Shown one piece after another: positions 16,933-26,981 of a stretch of 64,000 nt of DNA. Positions within the stretch are counted from its first letter, which is position 1. Every line of letters starts with the position of its first letter. The stretch is from positions 112,167-176,166 of the forward strand of contig NZ_JASZ02000011.1 in NCBI RefSeq assembly GCF_000735695.2, in the 5' to 3' direction. The notes under the pieces were generated by a model, which searched no databases, had not been told where the DNA came from, and worked only from the letters and a program-made list of their open reading frames with translations. Source of the DNA: Kaistella haifensis DSM 19056 (lineage in GTDB: Bacteria > Bacteroidota > Bacteroidia > Flavobacteriales > Weeksellaceae). The translations under genes were made by a program, and so were the position numbers.

Positions 16933-17930
16933 TGGAAAATTTGAAAATAGTAATACTTTCTGGTGGTGTTGGCAGCCGTCTTTGGCCACTGTCCAGAAAA
17001 AGTCGACCGAAACAATACTTGGATATATTTAATGGTGAATCGCTATTTGGCTTAGCTTTGCAGAGAAATATTGAACTCAGTAAAGATTTTATCATAGTTG
17101 GGAATCAGGATAACCATCAGTTGAGTAAAAGTGAATTAGAAAAAAGTTCTGTTTCATATCAGGAAATTATAGAAGCCGTTCCTAGAAATACAACTGCTGC
17201 GATTGCTTTTGCTGCATTTGCTGCATCTGAGGAAGATATATTGTTGGTGACACCATCAGATCATATAATAGAAAATGTTTACGCATACCACAATTCTGTG
17301 AAAGAAGCGGTCGCTTTAGCAGAAGAGGGATACATTGTTACTTTTGGTATAAAACCTACCAAACCGGAAACGGGATACGGATATATTGAGGCTAATGGAG
17401 AAGATGTTTTATCTTTCAGAGAAAAACCTAATAAAAATACAGCTTTATCTTTTCTAAGTGCCGGTAATTTTTTATGGAACAGTGGTATGTTTTGCTTTAA
17501 AGCTTCTGTTTTGCTTCAGGAGTTAAGAAATTTCGAACCGAAAATCTACGAAACAGCCTTATTAGCTTGGAACAATGCTAATGACGGAAGATTAAATAAA
17601 GAAGATATGATGGCTATTTCTTCTAAAAGTATAGATTATGCGGTGATGGAGCGTAGTAGCAAAATGAAAGTAGTAAAAGGAGATTTTGGATGGTCAGATT
17701 TAGGCTCCTTTGAAGCCTTATACGATTATTTTAAAAGAAATGGAAATTCACAGGATGAAGCAGGGAATATGTACATTGGAGGTAATAAGTTTGCGAAATT
17801 TTTAGGTTTAAAAGATACCATCTTAGTGGAGACCGATGATGCTCTTTTGGTCCTCACAAAAGAAAATGCACAGGATGTAAAGAATATATACGAAATGTTG
17901 GATAAAGAAAATTCAAAATTAATACAATAA
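16932..17930 (+). CDS. manC: mannose-1-phosphate guanylyltransferase
   Basis: A 332-residue enzyme making GDP-mannose from mannose-1-phosphate and GTP. The N-terminal nucleotide-binding signature is LSGGVGSRLWPLSRKSRPKQ, followed by VTPSDHII and the GYGYIE and REKPN segments of the family. It lacks the C-terminal cupin of the roughly 480-residue bifunctional enzymes; that domain is a separate gene immediately downstream. It is the first step of the GDP-fucose branch with gmd and fcl. Confidence 0.9.
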   Translation: MENLKIVILSGGVGSRLWPLSRKSRPKQYLDIFNGESLFGLALQRNIELSKDFIIVGNQDNHQLSKSELEKSSVSYQEIIEAVPRNTTAAIAFAAFAASEEDILLVTPSDHIIENVYAYHNSVKEAVALAEEGYIVTFGIKPTKPETGYGYIEANGEDVLSFREKPNKNTALSFLSAGNFLWNSGMFCFKASVLLQELRNFEPKIYETALLAWNNANDGRLNKEDMMAISSKSIDYAVMERSSKMKVVKGDFGWSDLGSFEALYDYFKRNGNSQDEAGNMYIGGNKFAKFLGLKDTILVETDDALLVLTKENAQDVKNIYEMLDKENSKLIQ

Positions 17931-17939
17931 TCATTTATT

Positions 17940-18281
17940 ATGGAACACGATATAAGACCATGGGGAGAATATTGGGTGTTAGAAGATGCAGCAACCCACA
18001 AAGTAAAAAGAATTCAGGTGAATCCTGGTGGAAGATTATCTTTGCAATACCATCACAAGAGGGCAGAAGTTTGGACCATTGTATCTGGGGTTGGCACGAT
18101 TACTATTAATGAGGAGATTAAAGATTACCATCCGGGGGAAGTCGCTCAGATTTCTTTGGGAGCCCATCATAGGATAGAAAACAAGACTTCCGAACCAGTT
18201 GTTTTTATCGAGGTACAATATGGAAGTTATTTTGGAGAGGATGATATTGTGAGGATTGAGGATGATTATAATAGGAAATAA
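17940..18281 (+). CDS. cupin of the type II phosphomannose isomerase C-terminal family
   Basis: A 113-residue single-domain cupin matching the C-terminal domain of bifunctional ManC/AlgA. Metal ligands are visible in LQYHHKRAEVW (two His and a Glu) and in GAHHRIEN; the RIEDDYNR ending is typical. It would isomerise fructose-6-phosphate and mannose-6-phosphate, though a stand-alone cupin could have a different substrate. It lies nine bases after manC and 11 before gmd, in line with a split ManC. Confidence 0.82.
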   Translation: MEHDIRPWGEYWVLEDAATHKVKRIQVNPGGRLSLQYHHKRAEVWTIVSGVGTITINEEIKDYHPGEVAQISLGAHHRIENKTSEPVVFIEVQYGSYFGEDDIVRIEDDYNRK

Positions 18282-18292
18282 AAACATAAAAT

Positions 18293-19384
18293 ATGGGAAA
18301 AGTTGCATTAATCACTGGGGTGACCGGACAGGATGGTTCTTATCTTGCGGAACTTCTTTTAGAAAAGGGATATATGGTTCATGGAATTAAAAGAAGAGCG
18401 TCTTCCTTTAATACCCAAAGAATTGATCATTTGTATATGGATCAACATGAAGCTCACGTGAATTTTAAATTACACTATGGAGATTTAACAGATTCTACCA
18501 ATATTATTCGAATTATCCAAGAAGTTCAACCGGATGAGATCTATAACCTTGGTGCAATGTCCCATGTAAAAGTGTCTTTTGACTCGCCGGAGTATGTGGC
18601 CAATGTGGACGGTATAGGGACTTTAAGAATACTGGAAGCCGTGAGAATTCTTGGATTGGAAAAGAAAACAAGAATTTACCAAGCATCTACTTCGGAATTA
18701 TACGGCGGGATGACTGAAAATAAAAACGAAAGAGGTTTCTACGACGAAAACTCACCTTTTTATCCGCGTTCCCCGTACGGGGCAGCGAAGATATATGGCT
18801 TTTGGATTACCAAGAATTACCGCGAAGCTTATAACATGTTCGCATGCAACGGTATTTTATTCAACCATGAATCTCCAAGAAGGGGGGAAACTTTTGTTAC
18901 GCGTAAAATCACCATGGCAACCGCTGCAATTGCATTAGGCCAACAGGATTGTCTTTATTTAGGAAACCTAAACTCTCAAAGAGACTGGGGACACGCGAAA
19001 GATTATGTAGAAGCGATGTGGAGAATCCTTCAGCAGGATCAACCAGAAGATTACGTAATTGCTACAGGCGTTACCACTTATATCCGTGACTTTGTGATGA
19101 TGTCTTTTGCTGAAGTTGGAGTTGAGTTGGAATTTGAAGGCGAACAAGAAAATGAAATCGCGAAAGTGAAGACTTGCAACAATCCAGAATATCAATTAGA
19201 AATTGGCAAAGTAGTAGTACGGGTAGATCCGCAATATTATAGACCAACTGAGGTGGATTTATTGATTGGTGATCCTACAAAATCTAAAACTCAATTGGGT
19301 TGGGAGCCGCAGTATGATTTGGAGGCTTTAGTGAAAGATATGGTAACATCAGACCTTGCCTTAGCAAGAAAACAAACCCTATGA
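18293..19384 (+). CDS. gmd: GDP-mannose 4,6-dehydratase
   Basis: A 363-residue extended SDR enzyme converting GDP-mannose to GDP-4-keto-6-deoxymannose, the committed step to GDP-L-fucose. It has the [19 protein letters not shown] motif, the catalytic region [10 protein letters not shown] and [10 protein letters not shown] (YxxxK), and the family segment [12 protein letters not shown]. Length is normal. Its end overlaps the start of fcl by four bases (ATGA). Confidence 0.96.
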   Translation: MGKVALITGVTGQDGSYLAELLLEKGYMVHGIKRRASSFNTQRIDHLYMDQHEAHVNFKLHYGDLTDSTNIIRIIQEVQPDEIYNLGAMSHVKVSFDSPEYVANVDGIGTLRILEAVRILGLEKKTRIYQASTSELYGGMTENKNERGFYDENSPFYPRSPYGAAKIYGFWITKNYREAYNMFACNGILFNHESPRRGETFVTRKITMATAAIALGQQDCLYLGNLNSQRDWGHAKDYVEAMWRILQQDQPEDYVIATGVTTYIRDFVMMSFAEVGVELEFEGEQENEIAKVKTCNNPEYQLEIGKVVVRVDPQYYRPTEVDLLIGDPTKSKTQLGWEPQYDLEALVKDMVTSDLALARKQTL

Positions 19385-20469
19385 TCATGAATCCAGACAG
19401 CAAAATATATGTAGCCGGACACCGTGGGCTAGTTGGCTCCGCTATATGGAAACAATTGGAGTCTAAGGGGTACAAAAACCTTATTGGACGCTCTTCGTCT
19501 GAATTGGATTTGACCGATGCAGTCGCTACGGAAAAGTTTTTCGAACAGGAGCAACCGGAATTTGTTTTCCTTGCTGCTGCCCATGTCGGTGGGATTATGG
19601 CAAATAATACCTATCGTGCAGACTTTATCTATAAAAATCTGCAGATTCAGCAAAACGTAATCTACAATGCATATAAATACAATGCCAAGAAGTTGTTGTT
19701 TTTGGGCAGTACTTGTATTTATCCGAAAGAGGCTGCCCAGCCCATCAAAGAAGATGAGCTGCTAACCAATGTTTTGGAATACACCAATGAGCCGTATGCC
19801 ATTGCAAAAATCGCAGGAATTAAGCTTTGCGAAAGTTTCAACATACAATACGGTACTAATTTTATTTCCGTAATGCCGACCAACCTTTATGGTCCTAATG
19901 ATAATTTTGATTTAGAAAAAAGCCATGTATTGCCGGCCATGATTAGGAAGATTTACCTTTCTAAATGTTTGATGGAAAATGATTGGGAAGCAATCAAAAA
20001 TGATTTAAATAAAAGACCGGTTGAAACTATTTCAGGATCAAATTCCAACGATGAAATCGAAGCTGTTCTCAATAAATACGGAATCTTCTCTGACCGGGTT
20101 GAGCTCTGGGGAACAGGCAAACCGATGCGTGAGTTCCTTTGGAGTGAAGATATGGCAGATGCCTGTGTTTTTGTGATGGAAAAAGTCGATTTTGAAGATG
20201 TTTCAAAAGACAAGAATGAAATTCGGAATACGCATATCAATATTGGAACAGGAAAAGATATTACGATTAAGGATTTATCCATCCTTATCGCTGATAACAT
20301 TGGCTATACCGGAACTATCCTGTTCGATGCCAACAAACCAGATGGGACGATGAAAAAATTGACGGATGTCAGCAAATTGAACGCATTTGGTTGGAGACAT
20401 TCCGTGGAAGTCCCAGAAGGTGTGGAAAGGATAAAGGATTGGTATTTGTCCTTAAATAATTACAACTAG
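19381..20469 (+). CDS. fcl: GDP-L-fucose synthase
   Basis: A 362-residue epimerase/reductase that makes GDP-L-fucose from the Gmd product. Signatures are [16 protein letters not shown], the catalytic LGSTCIYPK and [10 protein letters not shown] (YxxxK), and [13 protein letters not shown] second ATG two codons in could be the true start. Residues about 205-240 form an extra segment ([15 protein letters not shown]) that I know from Bacteroidota versions. Translational coupling to gmd is evident from the overlap. Confidence 0.95.
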   Translation: MIMNPDSKIYVAGHRGLVGSAIWKQLESKGYKNLIGRSSSELDLTDAVATEKFFEQEQPEFVFLAAAHVGGIMANNTYRADFIYKNLQIQQNVIYNAYKYNAKKLLFLGSTCIYPKEAAQPIKEDELLTNVLEYTNEPYAIAKIAGIKLCESFNIQYGTNFISVMPTNLYGPNDNFDLEKSHVLPAMIRKIYLSKCLMENDWEAIKNDLNKRPVETISGSNSNDEIEAVLNKYGIFSDRVELWGTGKPMREFLWSEDMADACVFVMEKVDFEDVSKDKNEIRNTHINIGTGKDITIKDLSILIADNIGYTGTILFDANKPDGTMKKLTDVSKLNAFGWRHSVEVPEGVERIKDWYLSLNNYN

Positions 20470-20471
20470 TA

Positions 20472-21821
20472 ATGAAAAATATACTTTTCTTCTTTTCTAC
20501 AGATTCTGGCGATAGATCAAAAAATCTGAAGGTAAATTTATACATTTCTTATTTTTCAAAGATTATCACCCTTGGGATTACATTTTTAATCGTACCACTA
20601 ACGATTCATTATGTAAATTCTACTAATTACGGTATTTGGCTTACACTAAGTTCAATAGTATCTTGGTTTTCCTTTTTTGACATTGGCTTTGGGAATGGTA
20701 TGCGAAACAGATTTTCTGAAGCGGTTGCAGAAAATAATTTTATAAAAGCAAGACAATTTGTAACCACTACTTACATTGTTGTTTTTTTTATTTTTTTTAT
20801 CGTTTGGCTACTCTTCTTGATCCTGAATTATTTTTTGGATTGGCCCTATATTCTAAATGCACCACAAAGTATGCATCATGAACTTGCAGTCGTTACTTTG
20901 TTTGTAATAACAGGATTCTGTTCACAGATGGTACTTCGGCTTATCACCACTGTACTCATGGCGGATCAAAAAGCTGGTATTGCTTCTGTTATTGAAATGT
21001 TTTCACAAGTTTTAACCATATTGGTTATTTTCATTTTGAAGACTTATACACAAGGATCGCTTATTTACTTATCTTTAGCGCTTAGTCTTCCCCCGATTTT
21101 GGTTTATATTTCAGTATCGTTTTATTACTTTTCTAAGAGTTATAATATATATATTCCTCGAGTAAAATATTTTGAAAAAGATGTAGTAAAAGATATATTT
21201 CAATTGGGAAGCAAGTTTTTTATTACTCAAATTACTATGCTGATAATTTACGCGACTTCTAATATTATCATTACACAAAATCTCAATCCAAAAGAAGTTA
21301 CGGTTTATAATATTGCCTATAAATATTTTTCAGTGATTATCATTGTCTTTTCCATTATGATGCCTACAATATGGAGTGCTTTTACGGATGCTTGGGCTAA
21401 AAATGAGGTGATTTGGATAAAAAAGTCCTTAAAAAGGATGATGAAAATATGGCTTTATTTTATTGTCCTTACTTTGTTTATGCTTCTTTTATCAAACATT
21501 ATATATAAACTTTGGGTAGGTAAAGAAATCGTTATTCCCCTCAGTCTCTCAGTTTTACTTGCTGTATTTAGTATTATATCAAGTTGGAATTCAATATGGG
21601 GTAATTTTCTAAATGGGGTTGGCAAAATTAAATTACAGACAATAGTTTGTGTTATAAAATGTTTGATTTATTTCCCTATTACAATTTATCTTGTTAATAA
21701 GTTTGGATTAGAAGGTGTTTCCCTAAGTTTCATACTTATAAATTTACCTGACGCTATTATTTATCCGCTTCAAGCAAAAAAACTCATGAATAAATCCGCA
21801 ATTGGTCTTTGGAACGCTTAA
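20472..21821 (+). CDS. Wzx-like polysaccharide repeat-unit flippase
   Basis: A 449-residue integral membrane protein with about twelve hydrophobic helices, beginning VNLYISYFSKIITLGITFLI, and the family segment FFDIGFGNGMRNRFSEA. This is the MOP-superfamily Wzx layout: it moves lipid-linked repeat units across the inner membrane. It begins three bases after fcl and opens the AT-rich, strain-variable core of the locus. The coding sequence holds two runs of eight T near 20782-20799, so it is prone to slippage. Confidence 0.85.
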   Translation: MKNILFFFSTDSGDRSKNLKVNLYISYFSKIITLGITFLIVPLTIHYVNSTNYGIWLTLSSIVSWFSFFDIGFGNGMRNRFSEAVAENNFIKARQFVTTTYIVVFFIFFIVWLLFLILNYFLDWPYILNAPQSMHHELAVVTLFVITGFCSQMVLRLITTVLMADQKAGIASVIEMFSQVLTILVIFILKTYTQGSLIYLSLALSLPPILVYISVSFYYFSKSYNIYIPRVKYFEKDVVKDIFQLGSKFFITQITMLIIYATSNIIITQNLNPKEVTVYNIAYKYFSVIIIVFSIMMPTIWSAFTDAWAKNEVIWIKKSLKRMMKIWLYFIVLTLFMLLLSNIIYKLWVGKEIVIPLSLSVLLAVFSIISSWNSIWGNFLNGVGKIKLQTIVCVIKCLIYFPITIYLVNKFGLEGVSLSFILINLPDAIIYPLQAKKLMNKSAIGLWNA

Positions 21822-21823
21822 AT

Positions 21824-22753
21824 ATGAAATACAGTTTTAATTACATAATCACAATCCACAACAAAGAACATTTGATAAACGATGTTCTAGCTGGTATAAA
21901 GAATTGTGCAAGTCAAGATTCCAAAATATATCCTGTTTTGGACGGATGTACAGACAATTCAGAGCAGATAATTGATGAGTTTTCGCTAAATAATCCCGAA
22001 CTTGAAATTATTAAAATTTATGAAAATGATGTTCATGAGCTTCGAGCTATAAATGCGGCCCTAAAAAAAAATTCATATAACGGGAAACCTCAGCTAAATA
22101 TTATCCTACAAGATGATGTAGTACTGAATGATAAATTTTTGGAAAATCATCTGGAAAAACTTTTTTCCAATTTTGTTGATGTTTTGGGGGTAGTATCTTT
22201 ACGACATGGAGGAGACTTATCTTCATTTCTTCTTAAAAAAGAGAGTTCTATATTTCCTATTAGAAATTATATAGAAACCGTTTTTGGACACGGTGTTTCT
22301 GGAAATATTAAAGACTTAGAAGAAGGCTGTTTCGTTTTCCGGGACGTTGCCATTAAAAGCCCAATATGTATTTCTTCGCAGTTGATTAATAAAATTGGTT
22401 TTCCTGATGAAGTTTACCAGCCTTGGGATGATATTGCTTATTGTTATAAAGCTTTGCAAAATGGATGTAGAAACGGTGTTCTATCTGCTAATTTTATCTC
22501 TGAAAAAGAATGGGGAACCATGCGCAATAAAAAGCAACAACAAAAACATGATGATATTGTTATTAAAAATTTGAAAACTTTCAGAAAATTAAATGCTGCA
22601 ACCCTTGATGATTTTTTCACAAAAAGACGGATCGATAAAAATATATATCGCATTTGGGATGCACCTAAAATTTCAAAACCAAGATATTTTATATACGCAA
22701 AAAGTATAATAAGCCAAACATTGTATAAAACTAAATTAATTTTTAAAAAATGA
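21824..22753 (+). CDS. family 2 glycosyltransferase
   Basis: About 309 residues with a GT-A fold: FNYIITIHNKEHLINDVL at the N-terminus, VLDGCTDNSEQII, and the metal-binding IILQDDVVLND. The PWDDIAYCYKA segment near residue 205 would be the catalytic-base region. I use the ATG three bases after the wzx stop; the frame is open for five more codons inside wzx. A run of nine A at 22063-22071 lies within the gene. Donor and acceptor sugars cannot be read from the sequence. Confidence 0.8.
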   Translation: MKYSFNYIITIHNKEHLINDVLAGIKNCASQDSKIYPVLDGCTDNSEQIIDEFSLNNPELEIIKIYENDVHELRAINAALKKNSYNGKPQLNIILQDDVVLNDKFLENHLEKLFSNFVDVLGVVSLRHGGDLSSFLLKKESSIFPIRNYIETVFGHGVSGNIKDLEEGCFVFRDVAIKSPICISSQLINKIGFPDEVYQPWDDIAYCYKALQNGCRNGVLSANFISEKEWGTMRNKKQQQKHDDIVIKNLKTFRKLNAATLDDFFTKRRIDKNIYRIWDAPKISKPRYFIYAKSIISQTLYKTKLIFKK

Positions 22754-23754
22754 TTCGAGTGAAATTTTTTCCTTTACAAGCTCATTCTTTGGCATTTGGC
22801 GGTTTCGAAATTCAGATGCTTACACTATTGGAGAATTTACAGAAGCATTGTGCTTCACATTTGGTTGTGGATAAGATAGATGTTTGGTCTAGGGACGGAG
22901 ATTATGATATAGCTCACTTTTGGGGTCTGGAAGCTGGTAATTTCAATAATATTTTATGGGCAAAAAATAGTGGAAAAAAAATAGTAATTACAGTATTGCT
23001 CAGTTATTATGAACGTTTAATATCCGTTGTCTATGATAAATTTTCTAAATATATAGGTTATAAAAAGTTTCAGCTTGAGATTCTTAAACTGGTTGATGCA
23101 GTAATTGTAGTAAATGATTTGCAAAAAAATGTCGCTGAAAAAGTTTTTAAGATCGCACCTGAAAAACTTTTTGTAATTCCTAACATTGTTCATGAAAATT
23201 TTCTGGATAATTCTCTACCAATTACAGATGAAAACTACATTCTATGTACTGGAAATATATGTGCTCGTAAGAATCAAGTAAATCTGGCAAAAGCTTGTCT
23301 GAACGCAGATGCGAGTTTGATTTTAGTCGGAAAAGTACTTCCTGGAGAAGAAGAGTATGGTAAAAATTTACAGCAAATAGTTGATGCCAGCAAAAATATT
23401 ACTTGGATTAAGGGGCTTCCTGAAAGTTCACCAGAATTGGTAAAATTAGTAAAGAATTGCAGCGTATTTGCTTTATTAAGCAAATCTGAAACACAACCAA
23501 TTTCTATATTGGAGGCTATCTCCATGAATAAGCAGTTATTGCTGAGCAACAGAAAATATGCACAGCAAAGCTATTTTAAAAACGCAATGACTGTTGACCC
23601 AGACAATGTTGAAAATATGACGCAGGGGATTAATGAAATATTGAAGAACAAAAATGCATATAGGGCCGACCCAAAATTTTTGGAAGATTTTAAAGGCGTT
23701 AATGTTGCCAATCATTATAAAGAAGTGTATGAAACCGTTATGTACAAAAAGTAA
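22750..23754 (+). CDS. family 4-type (GT-B) glycosyltransferase
   Basis: A 334-residue GT-B fold protein. The C-terminal Rossmann half is clear: NYILCTGNICARKNQVNL, ITWIKGLPESSPELVKLV and the ExxxxxxxE-like SETQPISILEAISM, which holds the donor nucleotide-sugar. The N-terminal acceptor half is less conserved. It overlaps the previous gene by four bases (ATGA), so the two are co-translated. Specificity unknown. Confidence 0.8.
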   Translation: MIRVKFFPLQAHSLAFGGFEIQMLTLLENLQKHCASHLVVDKIDVWSRDGDYDIAHFWGLEAGNFNNILWAKNSGKKIVITVLLSYYERLISVVYDKFSKYIGYKKFQLEILKLVDAVIVVNDLQKNVAEKVFKIAPEKLFVIPNIVHENFLDNSLPITDENYILCTGNICARKNQVNLAKACLNADASLILVGKVLPGEEEYGKNLQQIVDASKNITWIKGLPESSPELVKLVKNCSVFALLSKSETQPISILEAISMNKQLLLSNRKYAQQSYFKNAMTVDPDNVENMTQGINEILKNKNAYRADPKFLEDFKGVNVANHYKEVYETVMYKK

Positions 23755-23793
23755 TAGTCAAAATTTTTACTCATTAAATAAAAAATAGTCGCA

Positions 23794-24931
23794 ATGAAAT
23801 TATCAAACATTTTCCGTATTGATTTTGACCAAAATAGAGTTTTTGGGCTAGATATTTTGAGAATGGTGGCTATTTTGTTGGTAGTAATTGCACATTCACT
23901 GAGTTTTATGCCAAGTGGGATTTCAAAATTGATCGATAGATTCTTATTAGACGGCGTTGGAATCTTTTTTGTTTTGAGTGGATTTCTAATAGTTAAAATA
24001 TTGATTAGCACTTTTGAAAAGACCAATTGCACATGGTCTGATGTTAAAATATTTTGGCTAAAGAGATGGAGCAGAACTTTACCTAATTACTATTTCTTTT
24101 TGGTACTTCTGGCCATCATAAATTATGAGACGGTTATTAAAATTGGTAATAACTTCTATTCATATTTCTTTTTTTTACAGAATGTGGATCATAATCCAAG
24201 ATATTTTTTTGGATTGTCTTGGAGTTTGAGCGTTGAAGAGTGGTTTTATATTCTAATTGTACTGCTTATCTCGGGTTTCTCATATGTATTTTCAAAAAAG
24301 AACAAAAAGAAAGTTATCTTCATATCAATTGTGTTTTTGGTGGCAATACCCAGCCTTCTACGGATAGTGTATAGTGTTAATAACGGTTATTCTGCGGAAA
24401 CATTCGACATCCTTCAATATTCTGTTATTTACAGGTTGGATACTATCATATATGGTGTATTGGGAGCATTTGTATTATACTATTATTCAGATTTTTGGAA
24501 AAAAAAATAAGATTGTTTTTTTTATATCTGGAATTATATTAACACTCCTGATGATGTTCCTAAATATCAACAAATTTAATGAACAGTATAGAATGTTTTC
24601 CTGTCTGTTTATGTTTCCCATGGGCTCAATTAATGTATTGCTTTATTTACCGATTCTCAATGACTATAAAAAATCGAAATATGCTATCACAAAACCAATA
24701 ACATATCTTAGCTTAATTTCTTACTCATTGTATTTAATAAATGGGTTAGTGGCAGATGTGCTTATAGATCTTTGGCAAAATAGAGATCAACTGAATATTA
24801 GCATTAAAAAAGAAATTTTAGGTATCATCTTTTTTTTGTCTTTTTGGATAGTTTCCATTATATGGTCAATTCTACAATACAAATATTTCGAGGTAAAATC
24901 TACCAATTTCCTAAGAAGAAAACTACATTAA
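23794..24931 (+). pseudogene. acyltransferase-3 family O-acyltransferase, split by a one-base frameshift at an A9 tract
   Basis: The first frame (239 codons) gives FGLDILRMVAILLVVIAHS, LLDGVGIFFVLSGFLIVK and GLSWSLSVEEWFY, the hallmarks of OafA/YrhL-type membrane acyltransferases that acetylate surface sugars, and ends in TAA at 24508 right after nine A (24499-24507). The adjacent frame continues without loss as NKIVFFISGIILTLLMM, then several more helices and a normal C-terminus. One A fewer would restore a single protein of about 378 residues, the family's usual size. It may be a phase-variable gene, a slippage-expressed gene, a true pseudogene or a sequencing error. Confidence 0.85.
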
Positions 24932-25040
24932 AATATTCTCTTTTTGTTTGTAAATATTTAACGCTTTCAAGTTTACAGAGTTTCCGCTTAATCCAAAAAA
25001 GTCTATAAAATATTTCATAAATTTGTGAACCACAATATAT

Positions 25041-25817
25041 ATGGAAAAACATCCACTTATCTCGATTATTACTGTAGTTTACAATGGTGAAAAAACTATA
25101 GAACAAACTATTACTAGTGTTTCAGAGCAAACCTATAAAAATATAGAATTTATCATCGTTGATGGTAAAAGTACAGATGGTACTATGCAAATTGTATCCA
25201 AATATAAAGGCAAGATAGCTAAAATAATTTGCGAAAAGGATAAAGGGATTTATGATGCAATGAATAAAGGAATTTCTTTAGCAAAGGGTGATATTATAGG
25301 ATTATTAAATGCGGATGATTTTTATGAACCTGATGCTATAGAAAATATTGTCAGCTATTACATGCCTGGATTTAACGCCTATTATGGTGCGATAAGGAAT
25401 ATTGAAGAAAACAGTGTGAGCTTTGTAAGTAATACAACCGATAATCTCGAAAAACTAACGCGAGGGATGGTTGTAAACCATCCGGCAATGTTTGTCAACA
25501 AAGAAGTTTATGAGAAACTAGGTAGCTTTAATACTTCTTATAAAATCGTTGCTGACTGGGATTTCACACTTAGGTGCTATCTTAGTGGGGTGAGATTTAT
25601 TAAAATAGATAAAGTTTTGACCAATTTTAGGATTGATGGTGTAAGTGGGGCCATAACGACTAAATATCTGAAAGAAATGTCTCAGGTGAGAAAAGAAAAC
25701 AGTGTTTTTTATAAAATAGATTTTTACTATTGGTATGACTTGTTACGATTTCGATTATTAGGAAAAAATTTACATAGATTGTATCTACTTAAACAAAAAT
25801 TACAGAATGCCAAATAA
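25041..25817 (+). CDS. family 2 glycosyltransferase (WcaA-like)
   Basis: A 258-residue GT-A enzyme of the family 2 type: ISIITVVYNGEKTIEQTI, FIIVDGKSTDGTM, DKGIYDAMNKGISLAKG and the metal-binding GLLNADDFYEPDA, followed by ADWDFTLRCY. It follows the broken acyltransferase after about 110 AT-rich bases that include a TAAATTTG box at 25018-25025, so an internal promoter is possible. Its end overlaps the polymerase gene by 11 bases. Confidence 0.87.
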   Translation: MEKHPLISIITVVYNGEKTIEQTITSVSEQTYKNIEFIIVDGKSTDGTMQIVSKYKGKIAKIICEKDKGIYDAMNKGISLAKGDIIGLLNADDFYEPDAIENIVSYYMPGFNAYYGAIRNIEENSVSFVSNTTDNLEKLTRGMVVNHPAMFVNKEVYEKLGSFNTSYKIVADWDFTLRCYLSGVRFIKIDKVLTNFRIDGVSGAITTKYLKEMSQVRKENSVFYKIDFYYWYDLLRFRLLGKNLHRLYLLKQKLQNAK

Positions 25818-26976
25818 AGTTTTGCGATTTTTTTTTATTTTGTTATGGTTTTTACCGGCGGTAATGACCTTTTTTCAGTTGGATTCTTATAGTGTCACTA
25901 CGGTAGTGGTAATTTTTTTATTTAATCTCTCATATTATTTATATAATCCTAGATTTGCTTTTACTAAAAAATTTATAAACATTTTTATTATTGTGGTATG
26001 TGGTATTCTGATTCATTCTGTGGCTACGAGCCTATACTTTAATCTTAGTTTTGATTTGATACGGAATATACTTTCTATTCCATTTGTTTGTATTATGCTC
26101 GTTGGTGCTTATAACTTTAGCAAAGTAATCCTTGCAACAGATGGCAAATCTATAACTAAACTCCTTCACAGTTTTTTTTACTTTTATCTTGGATTCGTCG
26201 CATTATCATTTGTAATACCAACTTTTATTTATAGTAAGCCTATTTTCCCATATCCAGAACCTTCACACATGGCGCTTTTTTTTGGACCTATCGTCGGATA
26301 TCTTGTCATTTATTCAAAGACAGAAAAAAAAAGGTTTTACTTTCTGTTCGCTGGTATTGTGGTTGCACTTATCGTAAAGAATATGACTTTGCTGGTTACA
26401 ATGGTTATATTGGCGGTGTTTGTTTATCATATTTATGTAGTTCCTATTTTGCTAATAGGAGGAGCTGGAGTCTATTTTTTTGCTGATATTGAATATTTCC
26501 TCTCTCGTTTGGATTTTAAAAACATGCAGTCCACCAATAATCTCTCTACATTAGTTTACGCAAAAGGATTTCAGTTAATGCAAGAAGGATTAAAGCTTAG
26601 TCGTGGACTTGGGGTAGGTTTTCAACAACTCGGGTTTGTAGATGTCAGAACTGAAATAGGTGATTATTTAATAAAAGTGTTAGATGGCTTGGAACTTAAT
26701 TCTCGGGATGGTGGCTTCACTGCTGCTAAACTGATTACAGAATTTGGTGTCGTGGGCATTTTGCTCATTGTCTCTTATCTTTATTATTTGGTGAAACAAT
26801 GGTTTCATTTTAGAAAACTGCCGTCAAACAGTCTCTCTGCACAAGATGCGCTTTTCTATGCTAGCACGATCACTATTTTTTCGGAAATATTTTTTCGGGG
26901 TATCGGTTATTTTACGGCAACTATCTTCCTCTTCTTTTCTGTATTGTTTCTAAGGTCTCACATGAAGAATAATTAA
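25807..26976 (+). CDS. Wzy-like polysaccharide polymerase
   Basis: A 389-residue, very hydrophobic protein with about ten membrane helices and a large hydrophilic loop near residues 235-305, the usual layout of Wzy/O-antigen polymerases, which have little sequence conservation. It links repeat units in the periplasm. Its place beside Wzx and the glycosyltransferases supports the call. The gene has T9 at codons 8-11, A9 at 26324-26332 and T8 near 26276, so single-base slippage would easily switch it off. Confidence 0.75.
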   Translation: MPNKVLRFFFILLWFLPAVMTFFQLDSYSVTTVVVIFLFNLSYYLYNPRFAFTKKFINIFIIVVCGILIHSVATSLYFNLSFDLIRNILSIPFVCIMLVGAYNFSKVILATDGKSITKLLHSFFYFYLGFVALSFVIPTFIYSKPIFPYPEPSHMALFFGPIVGYLVIYSKTEKKRFYFLFAGIVVALIVKNMTLLVTMVILAVFVYHIYVVPILLIGGAGVYFFADIEYFLSRLDFKNMQSTNNLSTLVYAKGFQLMQEGLKLSRGLGVGFQQLGFVDVRTEIGDYLIKVLDGLELNSRDGGFTAAKLITEFGVVGILLIVSYLYYLVKQWFHFRKLPSNSLSAQDALFYASTITIFSEIFFRGIGYFTATIFLFFSVLFLRSHMKNN

Positions 26977-26981
26977 AAAAA

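Noticed and set aside
16829..17095. Minus-strand open frame across the wzc/manC junction
   Set aside because: It is antisense to two well-supported genes and shows no protein family character.
23794..24931. Two separate acyltransferase genes
   Set aside because: The first frame lacks the C-terminal helices and the second lacks the catalytic start; together they make exactly one family-length protein across an A9 run.
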